Part shown: positions 1-8,428 of the stretch, piece after piece
Position numbering within the stretch: the stretch's first letter is position 1
Layout of the letters: the number at the start of each line of letters is the position of its first letter
Source: Aminobacter sp. AP02
Lineage (GTDB): Bacteria; Pseudomonadota; Alphaproteobacteria; Rhizobiales; Rhizobiaceae
Length of the DNA: 64,000 nucleotides
Direction of reading: 5' to 3'
NCBI RefSeq assembly: GCF_003148805.1
Contig: NZ_QGGX01000001.1
Span: 186,001-250,000, forward strand
Program-made: the position numbers and the translations under genes
The notes under the pieces: generated by a model
The model's database searches: none
Seen by the model: only the letters and a program-made list of their open reading frames with translations
What the model was told of the DNA's origin: nothing

Positions 1-185
1 AACGAGCCCGTGGCGGCTGCGACCGCGGCACAGGCAAAAGCACCAACCATGTAGAGCGAGCCATGGGCGAGGTTGATCAGGCCCATGACGCCGAAGATCA
101 GCGTCAGGCCGGCGGCCATGAGGAACAGCATCACCCCGAGCTGCAGCCCGTTGAGAACTTGTTCGAGGAGCAGCGCTAAGGACAA
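1..185 (-). CDS. livH: Branched-chain amino acid-type ABC transporter permease LivH, N-terminal part only
   Basis: Reading the minus strand from a TTG at 185 gives about 61 residues that run off the left edge. They contain LLLEQVLNGLQLGVM, then AAGLTLIFGVMGLINLAHGS, which is the typical first membrane segment and the conserved INLAHG loop of LivH permeases. The product would form one of two inner-membrane channel subunits of a HAAT-family importer. It lies downstream of the binding-protein gene on the same strand, as expected for one operon. The TTG start is inferred because no ATG fits before the conserved segment, and no strong ribosome binding site is visible. The family assignment is firm; the substrate is inferred from neighbours (aromatic or tryptophan-derived compounds rather than leucine). 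Confidence 0.85.
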   Translation of the reverse strand, partial: MSLALLLEQVLNGLQLGVMLFLMAAGLTLIFGVMGLINLAHGSLYMVGAFACAAVAAATGS

Positions 186-231
186 AGGGACGCTTTCACT
201 GGCTGGGTTTAAAGATGCGATGAAGACGCCT

Positions 232-344
232 CCCTCTCCCCGTTCATGGGGAGAGGGTAAGGGTGAGGGGCAGCTCGGACGTTTGAGCGTATGCGTCGTC
301 CCTCATCCGCCTGCCTGCACCTTCTCCCCGTGAATGGGGACAAG
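232..344. repeat. Composite intergenic palindromic repeat (two inverted hairpin units)
   Basis: Two hairpins occupy the gap between livH and the binding-protein gene. The first has perfect 10-bp arms CCCTCTCCCC/GGGGAGAGGG (232-241 and 248-257) with loop GTTCAT. The second has arms CTTCTCCCC/GGGGACAAG (321-329 and 336-344) with loop GTGAAT and one mismatch. The second half read in reverse resembles the first, so this is a pair of inverted copies of one element. Similar C-rich hairpin elements are common between genes in Mesorhizobium-like genomes (from memory, not searched). In this position it could stabilise mRNA ends or reduce read-through from the binding-protein gene into livH. Confidence 0.7.
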
Positions 345-349
345 GAAGC

Positions 350-1486
350 CTACATCTTGCATTGCTCGGCGTAGGCGTCCTTGTGGTCTTCGAAGGCGGT
401 TCCAACGATCTTGTTGGTCAAGACGTCGCCTTCCTTGATCACTTCGCGGACATAGATGTTCTGGATCGGGTGATTGTTGGTGTTGAAGGTGAACTCGCCG
501 CGCACCGACTTGAAGTCTGCGGCCTTGAGCGCCGCACGGAACGCGTCCTTGTCCTTGACGCTTGCCTTGGACAGCGCCGACAGGATCAGGTTCGCCGTGT
601 CCCAGCTCTGTGCAGCATAGACCGAAGGCAAGCGGTCGTACTCGGCCTTGAAGGCCTCGACGAACTGCTTGTTGGCTTCGTTGTCGAGGTCCTTGGACCA
701 GCTCGACGAGTTCTTGACGCCGAGGGCCGCGTCGCCGACCGCAGGCAAAATGTCCTGGTCGAAGGAGAAGCCCGGGCCCATGACCGGGATATTCACGCCC
801 GACTGGGCGTACTGCTTCATGAAGGAGATGCCCATGCCGCCGGGTAGGAAGAAAAATACCGAGTCTGCACCGGAATCGCGGATCTGGGCGATCTCGGCGG
901 CGTAGTCGGTCTGGCCAACCTGGGTGTAGACCTCGCCTACCAGCTCGCCCTTGTAGTAGCGCTTGAAGCCCGTCAGCGAATCCTTGCCCGCAGGATAGTT
1001 GGGGGCGAGGATGAAGGTCTTTTTGTAGTCCTTGTTGGCGTATTGCCCCATCGCCTCATGGAAGTTGTCGTTCTGGTAGGCGACGTTGAAATAGTTCTTG
1101 TTGCAATTGGCGCCTGCGAGCGCCGACGGGCCGGCGTTCGGCGACAGGTAGATGATGTCCTGTGCCACAGCGTTCGGTACCACTGCCATGGCCAGGTTCG
1201 ACCAGATGATGCCGGTAAGCAGGTCGACCTTGTCGCTCTGGATCATCTTTTCGGCGAGCTGGACGGCGATTTCGGGTTTCTGCGCATCGTCTTCGATGAC
1301 CAGCTCGACATCCTTGTTGCCGGATTGCTTCATGGCCAGCGCGAAGGCATCGCGCATGTCGACGCCGAGGCCCGCGCCACCGCCCGAAAGCGTGGTGATG
1401 ACGCCGATCTTGACCGATTCGGCATAGGCCAGGCCGGACGCCGCCAGCGACAAGGTGAACATGCTGGCTGCCAGAATATTCTTCAT
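350..1486 (-). CDS. ABC transporter substrate-binding protein, branched-chain amino acid type (periplasmic)
   Basis: 378 aa. It opens with a Sec signal peptide (MKNILAASMFTLSLAASG, cleavage after AYA-ES) followed by KIGVITTLSGGGAGLG, the usual start of Peripla_BP_6/LivJ-type binding proteins. The length is normal. I chose ATG 1486 because GGGAGG lies just upstream; an in-frame start further up would place 29 non-signal residues before it. It sits between kynA (upstream, about 40 nt) and livH (downstream), so its ligand is probably an aromatic compound such as tryptophan, kynurenine, anthranilate or benzoate. That ligand is inferred from context only; the family call is firm. Confidence 0.9.
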   Translation of the reverse strand: MKNILAASMFTLSLAASGLAYAESVKIGVITTLSGGGAGLGVDMRDAFALAMKQSGNKDVELVIEDDAQKPEIAVQLAEKMIQSDKVDLLTGIIWSNLAMAVVPNAVAQDIIYLSPNAGPSALAGANCNKNYFNVAYQNDNFHEAMGQYANKDYKKTFILAPNYPAGKDSLTGFKRYYKGELVGEVYTQVGQTDYAAEIAQIRDSGADSVFFFLPGGMGISFMKQYAQSGVNIPVMGPGFSFDQDILPAVGDAALGVKNSSSWSKDLDNEANKQFVEAFKAEYDRLPSVYAAQSWDTANLILSALSKASVKDKDAFRAALKAADFKSVRGEFTFNTNNHPIQNIYVREVIKEGDVLTNKIVGTAFEDHKDAYAEQCKM

Positions 1487-1529
1487 TTCTCTCTCCCTCC
1501 CAGTGATTTCTAAAATAGATAAAATAGCT

Positions 1530-2366
1530 TCAGAGCCGGGTGCGAACTTTCCAGAGTTCAGGAAACAGTTCAACCTCCAGCATCTTCTTCAGATAAGAAG
1601 CGCCCGACGTGCCGCCGGTGCCGCGTTTCATGCCGATGATGCGTTCGACCGTGGTGACATGGTTGAAGCGCCAGCGCCGGAAATAATCCTCGAAATCGAC
1701 GAGCTTCTCGGCCAGTTCGTAAAACATCCAGTAGCGCTGCGGATCGCGGTAGATTGCCTGCCAGGCGACCAGCACTTCTTCGCTCTCGGTGCGGGTCTCG
1801 CGCCAGTCGGTGCGCCTGGCGTCTGCACCGACATCGAAGCCGTTGCGGCCAAGCAAAAGGATTGCCTCGTCATAAAGCGACGGCTGGGCGAGAACCGCCT
1901 CCAGCTTTTCGGTGAGTTCGGGCTGGTGCGCGTGCGGGCGCAGCATGGCCAGGTTGCGGTTGCCGGCCATGAACTCGATGGCCCGGTACTGCCACGACTG
2001 GAAACCCGAGGACTGGCCGAGCGAGTCGCGAAACTCGGTGTATTCGCTCGGCGTCATCGTCCTCAGCACGTCCCAGGCGCTGTTGAGCTGCTCGAAGATG
2101 CGCGACACGCGCGTCAGCATCTTGAAGGATGGCTCAAGCCTGTCGGCCCGGATTGAGCGGATCGCAGAGCCGATCTCGTGGAGGGCCAGCTTCATCCAGA
2201 GCTCCGAGGTCTGATGCTGGATGATGAACAGCATCTCGTCATGCGCCGTCGACAGCGGAGCCTGGGCGTCGAGGATCTTCTCCAGATGCAGGTAGTCGCT
2301 GTAGGACATGCGGTCCTTGAATGACATCTGCGCGCCCTCGGTGGAGGGATCGTATGGCTTGCTCAA
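1530..2366 (-). CDS. kynA: Tryptophan 2,3-dioxygenase
   Basis: 278 aa. A cytosolic haem enzyme that opens the indole ring of L-tryptophan to N-formylkynurenine, the first step of the kynurenine pathway. The family hallmarks are all present: [12 protein letters not shown] near the N-terminus, [10 protein letters not shown], and near the C-terminus [20 protein letters not shown], in which His236 would be the haem ligand. The start is a TTG at 2366 preceded by GGAGAAG; its TTGA overlaps the stop of the CoA-ligase gene, indicating translational coupling. An ATG at 2327 ([12 protein letters not shown]), also preceded by GAGGG, is an alternative start. Together with the divergent formamidase at 4300 it makes kynurenine. 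Confidence 0.96.
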   Translation of the reverse strand: MSKPYDPSTEGAQMSFKDRMSYSDYLHLEKILDAQAPLSTAHDEMLFIIQHQTSELWMKLALHEIGSAIRSIRADRLEPSFKMLTRVSRIFEQLNSAWDVLRTMTPSEYTEFRDSLGQSSGFQSWQYRAIEFMAGNRNLAMLRPHAHQPELTEKLEAVLAQPSLYDEAILLLGRNGFDVGADARRTDWRETRTESEEVLVAWQAIYRDPQRYWMFYELAEKLVDFEDYFRRWRFNHVTTVERIIGMKRGTGGTSGASYLKKMLEVELFPELWKVRTRL

Positions 2367-3988
2367 TTCATCTTCTCCGCGCGCAGCCGGAAGCGCTGGA
2401 TCTTGCCGGTCTGGGTTTTGGGCAGGGCGTCGATGAACTTCACCGATCGCGGGTACTTATAGGGCGCGATCGTTGCTTTGACATGGTCCTGCAGACGCTT
2501 GATCGTTGCGGCATCGGCAATCACGCCCTGCACCAGTACGACATAGGCTTCGACGATCTGGCCGCGCTCGCCGTCATCGGCCCCAATGACCGCGCATTCG
2601 GCGACTTCAGGATGCGAAAAGAGCGCGGCTTCGACCTCGGGTCCGGCGATGTTGTAGCCGGCGCTGACAATCATGTCATCGGAGCGGGCGGCAAAATGGA
2701 AGAAGCCATCGACATCCTGGATGAAGGCGTCGCCGGTGAGGTTCCAGCCGTCGCGGACATATTCGAGCTGGCGGTCGTCGGACATGTAGCGGCAGCCGGT
2801 AGGTCCACGCACGGCGAGCTTGCCGACGGTGCCGCGCGGCACCTCGTTCATGTCGGCGTCGACGACGCGCGCCTCATAACCGCCGACGGGCTTGCCGGTG
2901 GAGGCAGGCTTCATGTCCTCGAAACGGTTGGAGATGAAGATGTGCAGCATCTCGGTGGCGCCGATGCCGTCGAGGATCGGCTTGCCGGTCTTTTGCGTCC
3001 ACTCCTCGAAGACGGGTGCGGGCAAGGTCTCGCCGGCCGAGACGGCAACGCGCAGCGACGACAGGTCGGCGCCTTCGTCCATGGCTTTCAGCATCGCGCG
3101 ATAGGCGGTGGGCGCGGTGAAGGAGATCGTCGCCTTATAGGTCTCGATGATGTGGATCATGTTGGGCGGCGTCGCCTGCTCAAGCAGCGTCGCGGCGGCG
3201 CCAAATCTTAGCGGGAAAATGGCGAGGCCACCGAGGCCGAAAGTGAAGGCCAAGGGGGGCGAGCCGACGAAGACGTCGTCGGAGGTGACCGAAAGGACCT
3301 CTTTTGCATAAGCGTCGGCGATGATCAGCAGGTCGCGATGGAAATGCATCGTCGCCTTTGGCACACCAGTCGTGCCCGAAGTGAAGCCAAGCAGGGCAAC
3401 ATCGTCGCGGCCGGTCTTCACTGCTTCAAAGATCACGGACTTGTCGAGTGCGACGCGATCAAGCTCGGCGTCATGGTTGGCTGTACCGTCGAAGCCGACA
3501 ACCTTCTTGAGGAACGCACTGTCTTTGGCGCAGGCGATCATCTCGTCCATCAGGCGTGTATCGCACAACGCGATGGTGATCTCAGCCTTGTCGACGATCT
3601 TGGCGAGTTCGCCGGCCCGCAGCATCGGCATGGTGTTGACCACGACGGCGCCCGCCTTGGTGGCGGCGAGCCAGCAGGCGACCATGGCCGGGTTGTTGGC
3701 CGAACGGATCAGCACGCGGTTGCCGGGCTTGACGCCATAGTTCTCGACCAGCGCATGCGCCAGGCGGTTGGTCCAGTCGGACAATTCCTTATAGGTGCGA
3801 CGACGACCATTGCCGATCAGGGCTGTATGGTCGCCCAGGCCCTTTTCGACCAGCCGGTCGGTCAGCTCGACGCCGGCATTGAGGAATTCGGGATAGTTGA
3901 AACCGTCGAGCAGGAAGTCCGGCCACTGACCTTGTGGTGGAAGGTTGTCGCGCGTGAACGTGTCGATATGCGCTGACGGTCCAAGCAT
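2363..3988 (-). CDS. 2-aminobenzoate/benzoate-CoA ligase family AMP-forming enzyme
   Basis: 541 aa, ANL superfamily. It shows the adenylation P-loop [20 protein letters not shown], the [14 protein letters not shown] motif (A5) typical of benzoate- and 2-aminobenzoate-CoA ligases, the TGDAF motif, and the C-terminal catalytic lysine in [10 protein letters not shown]. It would activate an aromatic acid with ATP and CoA; because it overlaps kynA by 4 nt, anthranilate (released from kynurenine by kynureninase) is the likeliest substrate, leading into the aerobic 2-aminobenzoyl-CoA route. Neither kynureninase nor the aminobenzoyl-CoA monooxygenase is in the window. ATG 3988 is preferred: AGGGG lies about 11 nt upstream and the homologous region begins there. 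Benzoate is an alternative substrate. Confidence 0.88.
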   Translation of the reverse strand: MLGPSAHIDTFTRDNLPPQGQWPDFLLDGFNYPEFLNAGVELTDRLVEKGLGDHTALIGNGRRRTYKELSDWTNRLAHALVENYGVKPGNRVLIRSANNPAMVACWLAATKAGAVVVNTMPMLRAGELAKIVDKAEITIALCDTRLMDEMIACAKDSAFLKKVVGFDGTANHDAELDRVALDKSVIFEAVKTGRDDVALLGFTSGTTGVPKATMHFHRDLLIIADAYAKEVLSVTSDDVFVGSPPLAFTFGLGGLAIFPLRFGAAATLLEQATPPNMIHIIETYKATISFTAPTAYRAMLKAMDEGADLSSLRVAVSAGETLPAPVFEEWTQKTGKPILDGIGATEMLHIFISNRFEDMKPASTGKPVGGYEARVVDADMNEVPRGTVGKLAVRGPTGCRYMSDDRQLEYVRDGWNLTGDAFIQDVDGFFHFAARSDDMIVSAGYNIAGPEVEAALFSHPEVAECAVIGADDGERGQIVEAYVVLVQGVIADAATIKRLQDHVKATIAPYKYPRSVKFIDALPKTQTGKIQRFRLRAEKMN

Positions 3989-4299
3989 TCTGCGGCTGTC
4001 CCCTGGATGCTCATCGCCCCGGCGATTTTGCCGTGCGTGTGATTGAATGCGTAACTTGCGGGGAGGCGTTGCGCCGACGCCGGGCTGTCCGTCCGGCACA
4101 TGCGGCGGCACCTGTTACGATCGAAGATGCGATCGGCCTTGGCACAGCGAGACCTCCCACGCTCTCGACTGATGGGGGAGAATTGCACCAGTCCAAAATT
4201 ATTTCAAGCATAAAGTTTTTGGAGTTGACCCATTGACGGCTTCCAGCGTGCTGGCCATTGCTAGGTTGCTTGAAACCATGCCGCCAGAGGAGGGCGCCG
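3989..4299. promoter_or_regulatory. Divergent intergenic region between the CoA ligase operon and the formamidase
   Basis: 311 nt with no credible gene. It must hold promoters for both the minus-strand ligase-kynA-transport operon and the plus-strand formamidase. I found no strong palindrome. A stretch near 4196-4230 is richer in A and T than its surroundings and could contain the formamidase promoter. Confidence 0.45.
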
Positions 4300-5127
4300 G
4301 TGCTCGAACATCACATCGCCGATTGGGACAACGCCTACACCAACGGCGCAAACATCGCCGGTGGCGACCGTTGGCCTGCGGCATGGGTCGGCCCAGCGCA
4401 GGCGTTTCGCGACGCACAATTTGCTGCAGGCAGAGCGAAGCTTGACATCGCTTACGGCGACAGGCCACGCAACCGGCTCGACCTGTTCCTGCCTGAAAGC
4501 ACGGCCAAGGGGCTCGTGGTGTTCGTCCATGGCGGTTACTGGATGGCGCTGGACAAGAGCTACTGGTCGCATCTTGCCGCAGGCCCGATCGCCAACGGTT
4601 ATGCGGTGGCAATGCCGTCTTACACGCTATGCCCTGAAGGTCGCATCGGCGGAATCGTCAATGAGATCAGCGCTGCCATCGCCAAGGCGGCCGAGATGGT
4701 CGAAGGCCCGATCATGCTGACCGGCCATTCGGCGGGCGGGCACCTGGTCAGCCGGATGATCTGCGCCAACACACCGCTTGCGCCCAGCGTTCAGCGCCGC
4801 ATTCGCCATGTTGTGTCAATCTCAGGCGTTCACGACCTCCGTCCGATCATGCGCACCGGCATGAACAAGACGCTTGCTATCGACGAGGCTGAGGCCCTCG
4901 CAGAAAGCCCAGTCTTGCTGCGACCAATGGAAAACGCGCGCATCACCTGCTGGGTCGGCGGCGGCGAGCGGGCCGAATTCCTGCGCCAGAACGCGCTACT
5001 CGCCAATATCTGGACTGGACTGGGCGCTGCGACCAATGCCGTGGTTGAGCCAGACCGCCATCATTTCAGCGTCATCGACGGCCTGGCCGATCCGAACCAC
5101 GCGCTAACACGGACCTTGATCGGTTAA
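4300..5127 (+). CDS. kynB: Arylformamidase (N-formylkynurenine formamidase), alpha/beta hydrolase fold
   Basis: 275 aa from a GTG at 4300, chosen because GAGGAGGG sits 5 nt upstream. It carries the oxyanion motif HGGYW (residues 77-81), the nucleophile elbow GHSAGGH (142-148, Ser144) and a late His in RHHFSVIDG, all as in alpha/beta-hydrolase kynurenine formamidases of the eukaryotic type rather than the metal-dependent bacterial KynB. It would hydrolyse N-formylkynurenine to kynurenine and formate in the cytosol. It is divergent from the operon that encodes tryptophan dioxygenase, which supports the substrate. A broader esterase role cannot be excluded. The symbol reflects activity, not fold. 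Confidence 0.85.
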   Translation: MLEHHIADWDNAYTNGANIAGGDRWPAAWVGPAQAFRDAQFAAGRAKLDIAYGDRPRNRLDLFLPESTAKGLVVFVHGGYWMALDKSYWSHLAAGPIANGYAVAMPSYTLCPEGRIGGIVNEISAAIAKAAEMVEGPIMLTGHSAGGHLVSRMICANTPLAPSVQRRIRHVVSISGVHDLRPIMRTGMNKTLAIDEAEALAESPVLLRPMENARITCWVGGGERAEFLRQNALLANIWTGLGAATNAVVEPDRHHFSVIDGLADPNHALTRTLIG

Positions 5128-5160
5128 GATATGAGCGGGCGACCAATTCGCCCGCCTCGA

Positions 5161-6189
5161 TCAGTGTACGGACTGGATAGGTGCTGGTTCGCCGCGCATG
5201 CTGACGACAGGCTCGCCTTGCGATGTCGGCGCCGCCAGACCGGTCGCGACAACCGACACCTTGAACTGGCCTTCGAGCGAGTTGTCGAAAATGGCGCCGA
5301 CGATGATGTCGGCGTCGTCGCCGACCTCTTCGCGAATGCGCGTGGCGGCCTCATCGACCTCAAACAGCGTCATGTCCATGCCGCCGGAAATTGACACCAG
5401 AACGCCCCTGGCGCCCCGCATCGAGTTCTCGTCGAGCAGCGGATTGGCGATCGATGCCTCGGCGGCCTTGGTGGCCCGGTCCGGGCCGCTGCCGACGCCG
5501 GTGCCCATCATGGCGCGGCCCATGTCGCGCATCACGGTCTTCACGTCGGCAAAGTCGAGATTGATCAGGCCTTCCTTGGTGATCAGATTGGTGATGCAGC
5601 TGACACCCGAGTAGAGAACCCGGTCGGCCATGCCAAACGCATCTTCGAAAGTCGTCTTTTCCGTCGCGATGCGGAACAGGTTCTGGTTCGGAATGACGAT
5701 GACGGTATCTGCCGCCTGACGCAAAAGCTCGATGCCTTGCTCGGCCATCTGCATGCGGCGCTTGCCCTCGAAGGTGAAGGGCTTGGTGACGATTGCAACC
5801 GTCAGGATGCCAGCTTCGCGTGCAGCCCGCGCGATCACAGGTGCCGCACCGGTTCCGGTGCCGCCGCCCATGCCTGCCGTCACAAAGCACATATGTGTGC
5901 CAGAAAGCTGATCCATGATTTCGTGGATGGATTCTTCAGCTGCAGCCTGGCCTATCTCCGGCAAGGAACCGGCGCCCAGGCCCTCGGTGACCATGGCTCC
6001 TAGCTGGACCAGCCTTGTGGCCTTGGACATCGTCAGCGCCTGCGCATCGGTATTGGCGGCAATGAACTCGGTGCCTTCCAGGCCCTCGGCGATCATGTTG
6101 TTGACGGCATTGCCGCCGCCGCCACCGACACCGATGACGGTCAGCTTGGGCCTCATTTCCGAGATTTCAGGTTTCTTGGAAGTGCTCAT
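5161..6189 (-). CDS. ftsZ: FtsZ-family tubulin homologue, short form lacking the C-terminal tail
   Basis: 342 aa. It contains the GTP-binding tubulin signature [10 protein letters not shown] (residues 108-117), the N-terminal [13 protein letters not shown] loop and the T7 catalytic loop NLDFADV, so GTP binding and hydrolysis residues are present. The protein stops soon after the C-terminal subdomain, ending [10 protein letters not shown]. It therefore lacks the long variable linker and the conserved C-terminal peptide by which cell-division FtsZ binds FtsA and other partners. Rhizobia carry such a second FtsZ besides the one in the dcw cluster, and there are no dcw genes here. AGGAAACGGA precedes the ATG. 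Its in vivo role is unknown. Confidence 0.93.
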   Translation of the reverse strand: MSTSKKPEISEMRPKLTVIGVGGGGGNAVNNMIAEGLEGTEFIAANTDAQALTMSKATRLVQLGAMVTEGLGAGSLPEIGQAAAEESIHEIMDQLSGTHMCFVTAGMGGGTGTGAAPVIARAAREAGILTVAIVTKPFTFEGKRRMQMAEQGIELLRQAADTVIVIPNQNLFRIATEKTTFEDAFGMADRVLYSGVSCITNLITKEGLINLDFADVKTVMRDMGRAMMGTGVGSGPDRATKAAEASIANPLLDENSMRGARGVLVSISGGMDMTLFEVDEAATRIREEVGDDADIIVGAIFDNSLEGQFKVSVVATGLAAPTSQGEPVVSMRGEPAPIQSVH

Positions 6190-6350
6190 GGTTCCGTTTC
6201 CTGCGCAGCGCCCCTGCCCGAATCGGACTGGCTCAGGGAATCAGATTGATCGGGAAGCTGCAAGGAATAGCCTGCGGATTGCGGCTTTAAACCGGCAAGA
6301 TCCGATTTTGTGGTGGAAAGGCGCGATTTGGAGGTGCGGCACTTTTGGCT

Positions 6351-6384
6351 GCCCAACGGCTGCGCCCCAGCGCAGCCGTTGGGC
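6351..6384 (-). terminator. Perfect 15-bp stem-loop, terminator-like
   Basis: Arms GCCCAACGGCTGCGC (6351-6365) and GCGCAGCCGTTGGGC (6370-6384) are perfectly complementary with loop CCCA. It lies 6 nt beyond the stop of the broken hydrolase gene and upstream of ftsZ on the same strand, so it probably ended the hydrolase transcript and now separates it from ftsZ. No run of T follows on either strand, so the intrinsic termination strength is uncertain. Confidence 0.6.
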
Positions 6385-6390
6385 GTCAGT

Positions 6391-7040
6391 CTAAAGCGAC
6401 TTGGCCGCCTCATCGATAAGTGCGCCGGTCTCTTTCGGATGCGAGGCCAGCGAAGCTTGCGTCCAGCGTGATGGTCTTGCGTGTCTTCATGCGATCGGCC
6501 ATCCAGTACTCGGTTTCGGGCGGGATCATGTGGTCGCGACTCGAAACCTGATGCCAGCTTGGCTTGTTATGCCATGCCGCCGGCCTCGATTGTGTTCAAA
6601 GCAGCGCCCTGAGATCGGCTTTTGCGTCACCGCCATTACCAGGGCATCAGCCGCGCTGAGATCCTGGCCGAAATTTTGGTGGAAGCTGTCCTGGGCGAGC
6701 CACAGGAAACCGTCCTTGTCGGCACGGATGCTGGCCGCGCCCGAAGGTAGCTCATGCCGGGCAAAGATAGCGCCAAGGCTGTCGCCCTCATCAGGTGCAA
6801 AGGCGGCGATATAGACCCGCCCAGCGACGTTTGGAGCATGACCCGCACGGTGATCACCGCTGCTCCATAAGAATGGCCGACCAGTAGTGTCGGCCCCTCC
6901 TGGGCGGCGGCAAGCTTCCTTGTGCGCTCGATATCGTCGGCCAGCGCCGTCAATGGGTTCATGAACCGCGGCGAGCTTGTTACGCTTGGCGTGGAGCAGC
7001 AGAATGACATGACGCTGGTGCCAGTCTCCTTGTTTAGTTG
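6391..7040 (-). pseudogene. Degenerate alpha/beta hydrolase gene (multiple frameshifts, 5' truncated)
   Basis: Pieces of one alpha/beta hydrolase lie collinear on the minus strand but in different frames. In order they are ILLLHAKRNKLAAVHEP, then PLTALADDIERTRK...EGPTLLVGHSYGAAVIT (nucleophile elbow GHSYG), then AGHAPNVAGRVYIAAFAPDEGDSL...DGFLWLAQDSFHQNF, then AAWHNKPSWHQVSSRDHMIP, and finally SHPKETGALIDEAAKSL before the stop at 6391-6393. At least four frame changes are needed and the N-terminal VHG segment is missing. The family is the haloperoxidase/esterase-like group with an LVGHSYGG elbow. The normal gene would be about 230-270 aa. Decay is clear, unless sequencing errors are unusually frequent here. 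Confidence 0.82.
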
Positions 7041-7136
7041 GAGCCGTTTTTGCTTCCGGTGGCAGGTTGTCTTGATAGATGGCACGCCGCTCCAGCGCCT
7101 CAGGCAGGTTGCAACCGGCAGGCTGAGATACACGAA

Positions 7137-8159
7137 CTAGAGGTTCTCCTTGAGCAGGACCTCGATGCGGATGCGCTCCTGTGAGGCCAGGAGCTCGCGG
7201 TGGTCGGAGCGGGCGCGCATGATCCGGAGCGCACTGCGAACTGCGTGGCCGGGGTCCTGAGCAATCACGGCGTCGATGCGCTCGTCCATCAGAGCCTGTT
7301 CGCTGAAAGGGGTGCGTTCGTGGGCGACGACAGTGAGGGGGCGGGAACCTTGCGCGTTCCATACCGCAGTCAGCGGCACCCTCGCTTCCGAACTCAGGAC
7401 ATAGACACCCACGGTATCCGGATTGTGCTGCAAGGTGCGCTGGATGATGAGGTCGGCGCGCTTTTCATCCGCATAGGTTTCCAGTGACGGCAGGCTCTCG
7501 AGATGCGGGAACTGAGTATTGATGATGCTGTCGAAGCCGAGGCGACGCTGGATACTGTCGAGTGCCATCATGGTTTCGGCGACAATCATGATCTTGCCGG
7601 CTTGCGCGCCGAGGAAGCGGCCGGCGATCTTTCCCGCAGTCGCGCCGGCAGCAAAATTGTCGACGCCGACGTAATCCGCGCTTTCCAGACGCTCCTGGCC
7701 GGAAAGGAACTGCACGACCTTGACGTCGCGCTCGACGAGACGCACCAGCGCGTCGCGCACCTGCGGCGATTCCGGTGCCATCACGGCAACTCCGTCGACC
7801 GAGCAATGGTCTATGGCGGTCAGGTATTTGGCGACGTGGTGCGGGTCGATCATCGGGATCCGTACGACCTCGACCTCGGTGGATTCGGCGCGCAACACGT
7901 CCTTTGCTTCGCTAACCCGGGCGATAAGTTCGGTAAGGTACTGGTCGCCTGACGTCGGCAGGACGAAGCGGAAGCGATAGGTCTTGTTGCGCGCCAGTGC
8001 CACTGCGGCAGGGTTGCGTATGAAGCCGATGCGTTCGATGGCTTCGGCGACCTTCTTCGCGGCCTTGGGACTGACGTTCGGGCGTTCGTTGAGGACACGG
8101 TCGATGGTTGCGAGACTGACGCCCGCGGCTTCTGCCAGGTCTTTTGCGGTTGGCCGCAC
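7137..8159 (-). CDS. LacI-family transcriptional repressor of the adjacent ABC transporter operon
   Basis: 340 aa. The N-terminal helix-turn-helix and hinge read TAKDLAEAAGVSLATIDRVL and NPAAVALARNKTYRF, followed by a periplasmic-binding-protein-like effector domain. It would bind operator DNA and release it when a sugar or polyol binds. The start taken is GTG 8159; its ribosome binding site is weak, so the true start could be a few codons away. The gene is divergent from the ABC operon, and two identical palindromes of LacI-operator type (8223-8242 and 8254-8271) lie between them. Regulation of that operon, and of itself, is therefore likely. The effector is not known. Confidence 0.92.
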   Translation of the reverse strand: MRPTAKDLAEAAGVSLATIDRVLNERPNVSPKAAKKVAEAIERIGFIRNPAAVALARNKTYRFRFVLPTSGDQYLTELIARVSEAKDVLRAESTEVEVVRIPMIDPHHVAKYLTAIDHCSVDGVAVMAPESPQVRDALVRLVERDVKVVQFLSGQERLESADYVGVDNFAAGATAGKIAGRFLGAQAGKIMIVAETMMALDSIQRRLGFDSIINTQFPHLESLPSLETYADEKRADLIIQRTLQHNPDTVGVYVLSSEARVPLTAVWNAQGSRPLTVVAHERTPFSEQALMDERIDAVIAQDPGHAVRSALRIMRARSDHRELLASQERIRIEVLLKENL

Positions 8160-8222
8160 TCTTTTGATCTCATTTGCTGCTTCGAACCGGATTTCTCCAA
8201 CAAAAGCAGATGAAAAGCAAGT

Positions 8223-8242
8223 TTTGAGGTGCGCACCTCAAA
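8223..8242. promoter_or_regulatory. Palindromic operator 1 (LacI type)
   Basis: A perfect 20-bp palindrome, TTTGAGGTGCGCACCTCAAA, with a central CG/GC step as in many LacI-family operators. Its 18-bp core is identical to operator 2, and the two centres are 30 bp apart, close to three helical turns, which favours binding on the same DNA face. Confidence 0.85.
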
Positions 8243-8248
8243 TTTTGC

Positions 8249-8278
8249 TTGCCTTGAGGTGCGCACCTCAATTATGAC
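8249..8278 (+). promoter_or_regulatory. Putative promoter of the ABC transporter operon
   Basis: TTGCCT (8249-8254) and TATGAC (8273-8278) are separated by 18 nt and match four of six bases at each of the -35 and -10 consensus hexamers. Operator 2 fills the spacer between them, so a bound repressor would block RNA polymerase directly. The promoter is inferred; the hexamers are only moderate. Confidence 0.45.
8254..8271. promoter_or_regulatory. Palindromic operator 2 (LacI type)
   Basis: A perfect 18-bp palindrome, TTGAGGTGCGCACCTCAA, the same core sequence as operator 1. It lies about 160 nt before the binding-protein start, inside the spacer of the likely promoter. Confidence 0.85.
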
Positions 8279-8428
8279 TCTTGCTGTGGGCGCTCGGAGG
8301 ATAGTAGCGAGCCACGCAGGCGGCGCGGAGGAGACGAGCCCGCCGGGAAGGTCATTCCGCGTCAGATGCCCGCAGAGGGCGTTTCAAGCTTCCGATGGAG
8401 GTCGGGAGCGGGAAGGGAGGTCCCAGCC

